Of a stretch of 18,870 bases of DNA, positions 7,188 through 15,242 are shown piece after piece. This DNA is from Clostridia bacterium (GTDB taxonomy: Bacteria; Bacillota; Clostridia; DUPQ01). Every line of letters begins with the position of its first letter. Position 1 is the first letter of the stretch. The translations under genes were made by a program, and so were the position numbers. Under the pieces are notes generated by a model that had not been told where the DNA came from, did not search any database, and saw only the letters and a list, made by a program, of their open reading frames with translations. Where the stretch lies: assembly GCA_030592085.1 (NCBI GenBank), contig JAUUZV010000016.1:1-18870 (forward strand), written 5' to 3'.

Positions 7188-7193
7188 TATAAT
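7165..7193 (+). promoter_or_regulatory. Promoter for yerC-secA, overlapping the end of tcdA
   Basis: TCAACA (7165-7170, 4 of 6 consensus bases) is followed after 17 bases by a perfect TATAAT (7188-7193). The -10 is extended by TG (7185-7186), which is part of the tcdA TGA stop. Transcription would start near 7200, just before the yerC ribosome binding site GGAGGG (7209-7214). This is the best promoter match in the window. Confidence 0.7.
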
Positions 7194-7218
7194 TTAAGCG
7201 GTACAACTGGAGGGTGAA

Positions 7219-7515
7219 ATGAATAATAAAATTAAGAATGAACATATTGATAAATTGTTTGAAGCCATCTTAATGATTGATTCTATAAAAGAATGTTATA
7301 TGTTTTTTGAAGATATTTGTACAGTAAAAGAACTTAATACAATAGCACAACGTCTTGAAGTAGCTACAATGTTACAAAAAGGCAAGAAATATTCACAGAT
7401 AATTAGCGAAACAGGTGCTAGTACAGCAACAATCAGCAGAGTCAATAGGTGTTTGCAATATGGCGCAGACGGGTACAAGTTAATCTTAGATAAACTAGAA
7501 AAAGAAGGAAAATAG
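7219..7515 (+). CDS. yerC: YerC/YecD-type TrpR-like DNA-binding protein
   Basis: This 98-residue protein has the TrpR/YerC superfamily pattern: an N-terminal helical part with a conserved CTVKELNTIAQRLEVA segment (34-49), then a helix-turn-helix at about residues 57-78 (KYSQIISETGASTATISRV). The family is homologous to the Trp repressor, but most Bacillota members sit away from trp genes and their ligand is not settled. Here it is next to secA, with no tryptophan genes in view. It has a strong ribosome binding site and its own extended -10 promoter; being first in the transcript, it could regulate its own operon, though I see no operator. The stop lies 3 bases before secA. The family call is firm, the function is not. 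Confidence 0.88.
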   Translation: MNNKIKNEHIDKLFEAILMIDSIKECYMFFEDICTVKELNTIAQRLEVATMLQKGKKYSQIISETGASTATISRVNRCLQYGADGYKLILDKLEKEGK

Positions 7516-7518
7516 TAA

Positions 7519-10239
7519 ATGAAAAAATTAATAAGAAAAATTGTTGGATCATATAGTGATAGAGAAATAAAAAGACTTATTCCTATTGTTACTGAAATAG
7601 AAAGTTACCAAGAAGAATTCAAGAAACTAAGTGATGAGCAATTAAAAGCTCATACTAATTTATATAAAGAGGAACTAGCACAAGGAAAAACTCTAGATGA
7701 TATCCTTCCAAGAGCTTTTGCAACAGTAAGAGAAGCTGCGTCACGTGTTCTTAATATGACCCATTATCGAGTACAACTAATAGGTGGGATTGTATTACAC
7801 CAAGGTCGAATTGCTGAAATGAAAACAGGAGAAGGTAAAACTTTAGCTGCTACTTTACCAGTTTATTTAAATGCATTAACAGGTAATGGAGTGCATGTTA
7901 TAACTGTAAACGATTATTTAGCAAAAAGAGATAGTGAGTGGATGGGTAAAGTTTATCAATACTTAGGTTTAAGTGTAGGGTTAGTTATTCATGCAATTGA
8001 ACCCGGAGATAGGAAGAAAGCTTATAAAAGTGATATTTGTTATGGTACTAATAACGAATTTGGCTTTGACTATTTACGAGACAATATGGTTATTTATAAG
8101 GAACGAATGTCACAAAGAGGACACTCTTTTGCAATTGTAGATGAAGTTGACTCAATCTTAGTTGATGAAGCTAGGACACCTTTAATAATATCTGGTGCGG
8201 GAGATAAATCAACTGATTTATATAAACACGCTAATTCATTTGTATTACGATTAAAAAAACAAGTTTTTGCTGAATTAGATGATAAAGAAAATAATGACGA
8301 TATTGATGCTGATTATGTTATTGATGAAAAAGCTTCAACGGCAACTTTAACAAAAGCAGGTATTGAAAAAGCTGAAAGAGGTTTTAATGTAGAGAATATT
8401 ACTGATCCTGAGAATATGACTTTACTACACCATATTAATCAAGCTCTAAGAGCTATTGGTATTATGAGACGTGATAAAGATTACGTTGTAAAAGATCAAC
8501 AAATTATTATAGTTGATGAATTTACTGGACGTATGATGTTTGGTAGACGTTATTCAAATGGCTTACATCAAGCTATTGAAGCGAAAGAAAATGTGAAAGT
8601 TGAAAGAGAGAGCAAAACCCTAGCAACAATAACTTTCCAGAATTATTTTAGAATGTACGATAAATTATCAGGCATGACTGGTACAGCTTTAACTGAAGAA
8701 GAAGAATTTAGAGAAATATATGGATTAGATGTTATTGAAATTCCAACAAATGAACCTGTTATTAGAATGGATAACCCTGATGTTATATATAAGACTGAAA
8801 AAGCAAAATATGAAGCTGCGATTGAAGAGATTATAAAAAGACATGAAAAACATCAGCCTATGTTAGTTGGTACTATTTCAATTGAAAAGTCTGAACTACT
8901 TAGTTTAATGCTAAGAAGACGTGGAATTAAACATGAAGTACTTAATGCAAAACAACATCATCGTGAAGCTGAAATTGTTGCTCAAGCTGGAAAGCCAGAC
9001 GCCATTACTATAGCTACTAATATGGCAGGAAGAGGAACAGATATTGTTCTTGGTGGTAATTCAGAACATATGGCTAAAAGCCAAATGAGAAAAGAAGGAT
9101 TCACAGAAGAACTACTAATACAAGCTGATGGGTTTAACGAAACAACTGATGAAGAAATTTTAACAGCTAGAGAACGTTTCTCACAATTGTTAGAACAATA
9201 TGCTAAAGAATTATTACCAGCAAGAGAAAAAGTACTAGAAGCAGGAGGATTATGTATTATTGGGACAGAGAGACATGATTCTAGACGTATTGATAATCAG
9301 CTTCGTGGTCGTAGTGGCCGACAAGGTGACCCAGGTGACTCACGATTCTTTCTCGCTTTAGAGGACGACTTAATGAGACTATTTGGTCAAGATCGTTTAA
9401 CAGGTATTGTTACTGCTCTAAAATTACCAGATGATGTTCCAATTGAACATAGATTACTATCTAATGCAATTGAAAGTGCTCAACGAAAAGTTGAAGGTAA
9501 TAACTTTAATATTAGAAAACATGTATTACAGTATGATGATGTAATGAATTTACAGCGTGAAGTTATTTATGAACAACGTGGAAAAGTACTTAATGGAGAA
9601 AATATTAAAGATATATATTTAAATATGTTGAACTCTTCTGTGGAAAGAAAAATCGCTATATATTGTATCGAAGAGGAAGACTCTAAAAAATGGGATTGGA
9701 TTTCAATTATTCCAGTTGTTAATTCTTTACTCCCATATGGAGAGCCAATTACTTATACTGAAAGTGCTAAAGAAAATTTAACATCAGAAAAATTCATAGG
9801 TGATCTTAAAAAAATAGCATTAGAAAAATACGAGGCAAAAGAACAAGAAATTTCTGAAAAAACCATGAGAGAAGCGGAGAGAATTGTTCTACTTCGTGCT
9901 GTTGATAGTAAATGGATGGATCATATTGATGCTATGGATCAATTGAGACAAGGAATAGGTTTACGTGCATATGGACAAAGAGATCCAGTAGTTGAATATA
10001 AATTTGAAGGTTTTAATATGTTTGAAGAAATGAACTTTAATATTCAAGAACAAGCTATTAAAATGATTTTAAGTATTAGAACTGATAGACAAGACGCTTT
10101 AAAAAAGCGAGCTCCTGTTATAACAAACAATCAAAAAGGTGGTTCAGTAAGAAAAACTGCAAAAATAAAAGTAGGCAGAAATGAACCGTGTCCATGTGGT
10201 AGTGGTAAAAAATATAAATACTGTTGTGGAGCAAACTAA
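7519..10239 (+). CDS. secA: Preprotein translocase ATPase SecA
   Basis: SecA is the ATP-driven motor that pushes preproteins through SecYEG. The 906 residues are longer than Bacillus SecA (about 840) but within the family range. Motifs in order: Walker A MKTGEGKT (101-108), Walker B/DEAD-like DEVD (208-211), DEARTPLIISG (217-226), the second nucleotide-binding domain with NMAGRGTDI, GTERHDSRRIDNQLRGRSGRQGD near residues 582-604, and the helical wing/scaffold. The C-terminal zinc-binding SEC-C motif has Cys891, Cys893, Cys902 and Cys903. AGAAGG lies 10 bases before the ATG, inside the end of yerC. It is probably co-transcribed with yerC and followed without a gap by folC. SEC-C also binds SecB elsewhere; no secB is seen here. 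Confidence 0.98.
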   Translation: MKKLIRKIVGSYSDREIKRLIPIVTEIESYQEEFKKLSDEQLKAHTNLYKEELAQGKTLDDILPRAFATVREAASRVLNMTHYRVQLIGGIVLHQGRIAEMKTGEGKTLAATLPVYLNALTGNGVHVITVNDYLAKRDSEWMGKVYQYLGLSVGLVIHAIEPGDRKKAYKSDICYGTNNEFGFDYLRDNMVIYKERMSQRGHSFAIVDEVDSILVDEARTPLIISGAGDKSTDLYKHANSFVLRLKKQVFAELDDKENNDDIDADYVIDEKASTATLTKAGIEKAERGFNVENITDPENMTLLHHINQALRAIGIMRRDKDYVVKDQQIIIVDEFTGRMMFGRRYSNGLHQAIEAKENVKVERESKTLATITFQNYFRMYDKLSGMTGTALTEEEEFREIYGLDVIEIPTNEPVIRMDNPDVIYKTEKAKYEAAIEEIIKRHEKHQPMLVGTISIEKSELLSLMLRRRGIKHEVLNAKQHHREAEIVAQAGKPDAITIATNMAGRGTDIVLGGNSEHMAKSQMRKEGFTEELLIQADGFNETTDEEILTARERFSQLLEQYAKELLPAREKVLEAGGLCIIGTERHDSRRIDNQLRGRSGRQGDPGDSRFFLALEDDLMRLFGQDRLTGIVTALKLPDDVPIEHRLLSNAIESAQRKVEGNNFNIRKHVLQYDDVMNLQREVIYEQRGKVLNGENIKDIYLNMLNSSVERKIAIYCIEEEDSKKWDWISIIPVVNSLLPYGEPITYTESAKENLTSEKFIGDLKKIALEKYEAKEQEISEKTMREAERIVLLRAVDSKWMDHIDAMDQLRQGIGLRAYGQRDPVVEYKFEGFNMFEEMNFNIQEQAIKMILSIRTDRQDALKKRAPVITNNQKGGSVRKTAKIKVGRNEPCPCGSGKKYKYCCGAN

Positions 10240-10241
10240 TT

Positions 10242-11540
10242 ATGAATTATGACCAGGCAGTTTCATATATTCATGAAACAAAAAAATATGGTAGCAAGTT
10301 AGGATTAACAAATATTTCTAAATTATTAGAGTTACTTGGAAATCCTCAGGATTATTTATCATTTGTGCATGTAGCTGGAACTAATGGTAAAGGGTCTGTA
10401 TGTGCTTACATAGCAACAACGTTAGTAAAAGCGGGTTATAAAACAGGATTATTTATTTCTCCCTATATTGAAAAATTCACAGAGAGAATTCAAATAGATT
10501 TTAATAACATGAAAGAAGAGCATTTAGTTGATGTTGTCTTAAGAGTAAAACACTGTGTAAATTTAATGCTTATTAATAAAATGAATCATCCAACTGAATT
10601 TGAAATTAATACAGCAATAGCAATGACATATTTTCATGAGCAACATTGTGATATAGTAGTTTTAGAAACAGGTTTAGGTGGACGTTTTGATTCTACAAAT
10701 GTTATTAAGAAAAATGAAGTTTCAATCATTACTGCACTTGGGTTTGATCATGTGGCAGTACTAGGTAATTCAATAGATAAAATAGCTTTTGAAAAAGCTG
10801 GTATTATTAAAGATAATTGTCCAGTAGTAATCTACGGACGGAACAATCTAATGGCCATTGAAGTAATTAAACATGTTGCGGTAATTAAAAAAGCTAAAGT
10901 TACATTATCAAATTATAAACTTGTGAATAATTTAAATGGAAATGAAGATGGTTATACTTTTGATTATAAACATATAAGCAATCTTTCTATTGGACTTCGT
11001 GGTATTCATCAAGTTGATAATGCTATAACTGCATTAGAAGCACTTTTTATATTACAAAAAAAAGGTTATTCTATAAATACTGCACATATTATTAAAGGAT
11101 TTAAGAATACAAAGTGGCCTGGTAGGTTAGAAGTACTTTCAAAAACCCCATATATTATGTGTGATGGAGCACATAATCCTCAAGCTGCAAATGCATTAAA
11201 AGAATATTTTGACAAATTTCATCATGGAAAAAAAATCATTTTCTTAATGGGAGTAATGAGCAATAAAGAATATGATCAAATGGCTGCTATTCTTGTTAAA
11301 GATGCAAAAGGAGTAATATGTGTTCAAGTTGATAATGAACGAGCTTTACCTAAAGAACAATTGGCAAAAACATGTAAAAAATATTGTCACAATGTATTAG
11401 TAAGTGATACAATTGCATCAGGTATGGACACTGCTGTTAAGATGTGGAATAAACAAGATGTGATTTGTTCATTTGGCTCGTTATACTTGATTGCAGATGT
11501 TAAAAAATATGTCAGGGAGAAACTAAATAATGCAGTATGA
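10242..11540 (+). CDS. folC: Folylpolyglutamate synthase/dihydrofolate synthase
   Basis: This Mur-ligase-like enzyme adds glutamate to folates and, in bifunctional members, joins glutamate to dihydropteroate. The 432-residue protein has the P-loop GTNGKGS (46-52), the family FISPYIEKFTERI segment (about 67-79), ETGLGGRFDSTNV (about 140-152), and GFDHVAVLGNSIDKIAFEKAGIIK with the conserved His/Lys residues. WPGRLEV and DGAHNPQA mark the C-terminal domain. ATG at 10242 is chosen because GGAG (10228-10231, inside secA) is 10 bases upstream and the protein starts like the family. A TTG at 10224 would lie inside secA. The gene begins 2 bases after the secA stop and overlaps the TPR gene by 11 bases. 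Whether it has both activities cannot be told. Confidence 0.95.
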   Translation: MNYDQAVSYIHETKKYGSKLGLTNISKLLELLGNPQDYLSFVHVAGTNGKGSVCAYIATTLVKAGYKTGLFISPYIEKFTERIQIDFNNMKEEHLVDVVLRVKHCVNLMLINKMNHPTEFEINTAIAMTYFHEQHCDIVVLETGLGGRFDSTNVIKKNEVSIITALGFDHVAVLGNSIDKIAFEKAGIIKDNCPVVIYGRNNLMAIEVIKHVAVIKKAKVTLSNYKLVNNLNGNEDGYTFDYKHISNLSIGLRGIHQVDNAITALEALFILQKKGYSINTAHIIKGFKNTKWPGRLEVLSKTPYIMCDGAHNPQAANALKEYFDKFHHGKKIIFLMGVMSNKEYDQMAAILVKDAKGVICVQVDNERALPKEQLAKTCKKYCHNVLVSDTIASGMDTAVKMWNKQDVICSFGSLYLIADVKKYVREKLNNAV

Positions 11541-12675
11541 CGAAATTGTCAAAGATATAAAAAAAATTGATACAAAAAAACTGCAAGCTAATAATACTAC
11601 CTTATCTGGAACCATGAGAAGAAGTATAGAAATGTATAATAGTGCAGTTTCTAATATTCATTATGGTAATATTGATATAGCTATTATAAAGTTAAAAAAA
11701 GCACAATCGTTACACCCTGGTTTTAAAGAAGCAACTATGCTACTAGAAATACTATATGGCAAAAAAAAGCATGTTGAACATGATAAAATCAAGGAAACAA
11801 ATGAGAAAATTGCAAAACGAGAGCCAGTCTTACACCCAATCATAAATGGTAAAGGAAAAACATTGCCAGATCGTTTACATATAAAACCAAGAACATTAAT
11901 GAAATTAATTATTACAATTATTATGATTGTTGTTATTATAGTAATGATTTTTATAACTTCTAAATTAGTAAATAGAGGTGATGAAACGATTAATCCTGAT
12001 ATTGCAACAGTTAATCAGCTTACTATAACTGTGAATCAATTAAGTAATCAAATAGATGATTTAACTACCCAACTTGAAGGGAAAAATGAAATCATTAATG
12101 AAAATACAACACAGCTTGTTGTACTTGAAAGCCAATTAGAAACCATAAATCAATTACTAGACTTATATATGGCTAAATCTTATTATTCAGATGGGAAATA
12201 CACTCAAGCTGCTGAGATTTTAATGAACCTAGAAGAAGTAGTGTTCGAAGATGAGCACCTAGGAGTATATAATCAAGTTTATTTAGGAGCTATGACAGAA
12301 AGTGCGAAAAGTGTATATATGATTGGAGTTAATTTATTTCAACAACAAGATTATCAGCGAGCCCTTGAGAATTTACTACAAGTGAAAATATATGACAGTA
12401 ATTTTTCGGAGATGGATTCAGTCTTAATACAGATTGGCAAAACTTATTATGAGCTAGATAGACCATCAGAGGCGGTAGATACATATAAGGAACTTGACTT
12501 GAATTATCCTGAATATCCAAAAGATTCTATTTTATATAACACAGGAAAAGCATATATGAAACTTAATAATTATGAACAAGCTTTGATAATGTTTAATTTA
12601 ATTTTAAAAGATTACCCTGATTCATCATTAATTGGATATGCAAAAGATAAAATAAAAGTGATCGAAAATAAGTAA
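11530..12675 (+). CDS. Membrane-anchored TPR protein with coiled coil, function unknown
   Basis: This 381-residue protein has a single membrane segment in the middle (about 124-147) and no signal peptide. The N-terminal part (about 35-75) looks like one TPR-like hairpin and is followed by a Lys-rich linker. After the membrane segment comes a Gln/Asn-rich heptad region (about 160-212), then TPR-like repeats (about 213-240, 260-290, 295-325, 333-370) with typical Tyr/Ala/Leu spacing, such as KTYYELDRPSEAVDTYKEL. By the positive-inside rule the N-terminal half faces the cytoplasm and the repeats face outside. AGGGAGA lies 9 bases before the ATG, which overlaps the folC stop by 11 bases. It is probably a scaffold or cell-envelope assembly factor; that is inference. 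The neighbouring membrane GGDEF gene, 8 bases downstream, could be a functional partner. Confidence 0.8.
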   Translation: MQYDEIVKDIKKIDTKKLQANNTTLSGTMRRSIEMYNSAVSNIHYGNIDIAIIKLKKAQSLHPGFKEATMLLEILYGKKKHVEHDKIKETNEKIAKREPVLHPIINGKGKTLPDRLHIKPRTLMKLIITIIMIVVIIVMIFITSKLVNRGDETINPDIATVNQLTITVNQLSNQIDDLTTQLEGKNEIINENTTQLVVLESQLETINQLLDLYMAKSYYSDGKYTQAAEILMNLEEVVFEDEHLGVYNQVYLGAMTESAKSVYMIGVNLFQQQDYQRALENLLQVKIYDSNFSEMDSVLIQIGKTYYELDRPSEAVDTYKELDLNYPEYPKDSILYNTGKAYMKLNNYEQALIMFNLILKDYPDSSLIGYAKDKIKVIENK

Positions 12676-12683
12676 GGAGTTAT

Positions 12684-13820
12684 ATGGAGCGAACCAGTAC
12701 AACTTACCAAATTGATATTAATAAGAAAATACAGAGAATAATTGCTTTCTGTGCATCATTAATTGTGGTTTATAATATTGTGTTTTTATTTATAGATAAT
12801 GACCAAAGCTTTGGCCATTTACTTGTTTTAGGAATTGCTGCAATTGCGAATATTATTTTATTAAATAGAAACAGAAAAATTGAGTTAATACAATTTAATG
12901 CTACATTATATATTATAATTAATAGTTTTTTGTTTTTACCCTACACATTTTATAATGGTCAAGGATTCAATGGGTTCTTACCATATTTTGCAATTATAAG
13001 TTGTGGGTTACCATTATTTATTCAACAAAACAAGAAAGGTATCACGTCTAGTGTTATAACTGCAACTATATTTTCTATAATGGCAATTTTTTACTTATTT
13101 TTTAAAGCTGACGGATTAATTAAAAATAACATTTATCAATGTGTTTCCTTTATTGTTGCCATGGGGTTTATGATTGTCTTTTCTCGTCTTTTTACATTAC
13201 TATATACATCATCATTAAGAAAACTTAAAGAAATTGCTACGTTTGATAATCTAACAAAAGTTAAAAATAGACGTTATATGATTGATGAAGTATTAATCCC
13301 AAGGGAAGCGTTGGTTAATAAAATTGGTGGTCGCTTTTCATTCGCTTTAATGGATATTGATAATTTTAAAAATATAAATGATGAATTTGGTCATAAATAT
13401 GGTGATTATACATTACAAGCAATCGGAGCTGCACTTAAATGTATGGTAAGAGAAATTGATGAAGTGGCACGCTTTGGTGGTGATGAATTTATGATTTTAT
13501 TTGATAATATTGGAGTTAAGGAAACTAGAGAAATTGCAAATAGGATTAGAGAGACTATTAGCGAATTAGTAATAGAAGGTGGAATTAAAGCAACGGTTAG
13601 TATTGGCGTAGTTACAATAGTTAAGGGTCATACATCAGGTTACTTACGAATGGCTGATCTTTGTTTAATACAGGCAAAAGAAGAAGGACGGAACAAAGTG
13701 ATTTCATATGAAATTGACTTTGATAAAAAAAGAGGAAACAAATATAAAAGTAGTAAAGATAATATTGATTGGAATACAAATAAGCTATATAAAAAAGGTA
13801 GTAATGAAATGACATATTAA
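12684..13820 (+). CDS. Membrane-bound GGDEF diguanylate cyclase
   Basis: This 378-residue protein makes cyclic di-GMP from two GTP. About six membrane segments (roughly 18-37, 44-61, 72-90, 97-113, 122-140, 151-172) form an N-terminal sensory module that I cannot assign to a named family. A short linker follows, then the GGDEF domain (about 183-345). The active-site motif is intact, GGDEF at 265-269. Metal-binding Asp224 lies in MDIDNFKNIND, and the inhibitory I-site RxxD is present (Arg256 to Asp259, five residues before GGDEF), so product feedback is expected. DNLTKVKNRR marks the domain start. A basic tail (about 347-378) is additional. AAGGAG precedes the ATG. No EAL, HD-GYP or PilZ partner is in the window. 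Confidence 0.92.
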   Translation: MERTSTTYQIDINKKIQRIIAFCASLIVVYNIVFLFIDNDQSFGHLLVLGIAAIANIILLNRNRKIELIQFNATLYIIINSFLFLPYTFYNGQGFNGFLPYFAIISCGLPLFIQQNKKGITSSVITATIFSIMAIFYLFFKADGLIKNNIYQCVSFIVAMGFMIVFSRLFTLLYTSSLRKLKEIATFDNLTKVKNRRYMIDEVLIPREALVNKIGGRFSFALMDIDNFKNINDEFGHKYGDYTLQAIGAALKCMVREIDEVARFGGDEFMILFDNIGVKETREIANRIRETISELVIEGGIKATVSIGVVTIVKGHTSGYLRMADLCLIQAKEEGRNKVISYEIDFDKKRGNKYKSSKDNIDWNTNKLYKKGSNEMTY

Positions 13821-13928
13821 TTGATGTTAATAAAATATATATAAAATGTGTACAATATTATGGTTTATGATAAGAAAACACATAATAATAAATGATAATA
13901 TAGTAAATGGGTAATGGAGGTAACATTT
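13821..13928 (+). other. AT-rich gap before glutamate dehydrogenase
   Basis: These 108 bases separate the GGDEF gene from glutamate dehydrogenase. I see no terminator hairpin with a T run after the GGDEF stop. Several AT-rich -10-like sequences are present (TATAAA 13840-13845, TATGAT 13866-13871, TATAGT 13899-13904), but none has a convincing -35 at the right distance. GGAGG (13916-13920) is the ribosome binding site for the ATG at 13929. Confidence 0.45.
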
Positions 13929-15182
13929 ATGGCTAAATATAATCCATATGATAATGTATTGGAAACAATTGAGGCTGCTGCAAAAATGCTTGGTCTTCCT
14001 CGTAATGACTATGAAGCATTAAAGTATCCTGAACGAGAATTAAAAGTAGGGATACCAGTAGAAATGGACAATGGAGATGTTAGAGTCTTTGAAGGGTATA
14101 GAGTTCAACATTCCAGTTCAAGAGGTCCCTGTAAAGGGGGAATTAGATTTCACCCAGATGTGGAAATAAATGAAGTTAAAGCTTTAGCTGCTTGGATGAC
14201 TTTTAAATGTGCTGTTGTTAACATCCCGTATGGTGGTGGTAAAGGAGCAGTTAATGTTGACCCAAGAACAATTTCTAGAGCTGAACTTAGAAGAATGACC
14301 AGACGATATACTGCAATGATTTTACCATTAATTGGTCCTGAAAAAGATATTCCAGCACCAGATGTAAATACTAATGATGATATTATGGGATGGATAATGG
14401 ACACATACAGTATGTTTAAAGGTTATACTGTAAGTAGTGTAGTAACTGGAAAACCAATTGGTATTGGTGGTTCATTAGGGCGAAGTACTGCTACTGGACG
14501 AGGTGTTATGTTAATCACAAGAGAAATACTTCATCGTATAGGGATGCCAGTTCTTGATACAAAAGTAGCTATTCAAGGAGTTGGAAAAGTAGGTGGTGTT
14601 GCAGCTAGACTACTAACTAAAGAAGGAATGAAAATTGTAGCTCTTAGTGATGTATCAGGTGGTATCTACAAGAAGAATGGACTTAACATTGAACAAGTAC
14701 TTGAGTATGTAAAAAATGGTGGTTTATTACATGAGTACACATCAGAAAAAGTAGAATATATAACTAATCAAGAGTTATTAACATTAAAAGTTGATGTTTT
14801 AATTCCCGCAGCTTTGGAAAATCAAATTAACAAAGATTTAGCAAATAAGATTGAAGCGAAAATTGTTGTTGAAGGTGCTAATGGACCAACTACAACTGAG
14901 GCTGATAAAATTCTATCATCAAAAGGAACCATAGTTGTTCCTGATATCTTAGCAAATGCAGGTGGTGTTATTGTATCTTACTTTGAATGGGTACAAAATA
15001 TACAATCACTTACTTGGGATGAAGATGAAGTAAATAGAACTTTAGAAAAAATTCTTATTAGAGCATTTAATGTAGTTTGGGATAAAAAGAAAGAACATGG
15101 ATCCACTATGAGAATGGGTGCTTACATGGTAGCGCTTGAAAGACTATGTGATGCAAAACGAATAAGGGGAATATTCCCATAA
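13929..15182 (+). CDS. gdhA: Glutamate dehydrogenase (hexameric, Glu/Leu/Phe/Val family)
   Basis: The enzyme interconverts glutamate and 2-oxoglutarate plus ammonia, linking amino-acid and central carbon metabolism. The 417 residues match the short hexameric type typified by Bacillus RocG/GudB. Conserved residues: Lys69 in GPCKGGIRFHP, Lys93 in TFKCAVV, catalytic Lys105 in GGGKGAV and Asp145 in PAPDVNT. The Rossmann fold has GVGKVG at 217-222, with Asp241 near the end of the second strand. NAD or NADP preference cannot be fixed by eye. ATG at 13929 is chosen over 13914 because GGAGG (13916-13920) sits 8 bases before it; the 13914 ATG overlaps that site. A strong terminator follows, so the gene may be its own transcription unit. 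gdhA is a family-level symbol; rocG or gudB would be equally defensible. Confidence 0.93.
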   Translation: MAKYNPYDNVLETIEAAAKMLGLPRNDYEALKYPERELKVGIPVEMDNGDVRVFEGYRVQHSSSRGPCKGGIRFHPDVEINEVKALAAWMTFKCAVVNIPYGGGKGAVNVDPRTISRAELRRMTRRYTAMILPLIGPEKDIPAPDVNTNDDIMGWIMDTYSMFKGYTVSSVVTGKPIGIGGSLGRSTATGRGVMLITREILHRIGMPVLDTKVAIQGVGKVGGVAARLLTKEGMKIVALSDVSGGIYKKNGLNIEQVLEYVKNGGLLHEYTSEKVEYITNQELLTLKVDVLIPAALENQINKDLANKIEAKIVVEGANGPTTTEADKILSSKGTIVVPDILANAGGVIVSYFEWVQNIQSLTWDEDEVNRTLEKILIRAFNVVWDKKKEHGSTMRMGAYMVALERLCDAKRIRGIFP

Positions 15183-15187
15183 AGAGT

Positions 15188-15213
15188 AAAAAGCCTTTTA
15201 AAGGCTTTTTCTT
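15188..15213 (+). terminator. Intrinsic terminator after glutamate dehydrogenase
   Basis: AAAAAGCCT (15188-15196), a 5-base loop TTTAA and AGGCTTTTT (15202-15210) form a perfect 9-bp stem whose 3' side is itself a T run. It lies 5 bases after the stop codon. The sequence is nearly symmetric, so it could also act in the opposite direction. The glycoside hydrolase gene starts 30 bases later without a recognisable promoter of its own. Confidence 0.85.
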
Positions 15214-15242
15214 TTATCACACAATTTTAAGGAGAAATAACT

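Noticed and set aside
7219..7515. Trp repressor (trpR) proper
   Set aside because: The protein has the YerC/YecD pattern common in Bacillota, and no tryptophan genes are nearby, so tryptophan binding is not claimed.
6500..11540. Mycoplasma-type code (TGA as Trp), suggested by the low GC
   Set aside because: TGA terminates rluD, tcdA and folC at the expected family lengths and Trp is encoded by TGG throughout.
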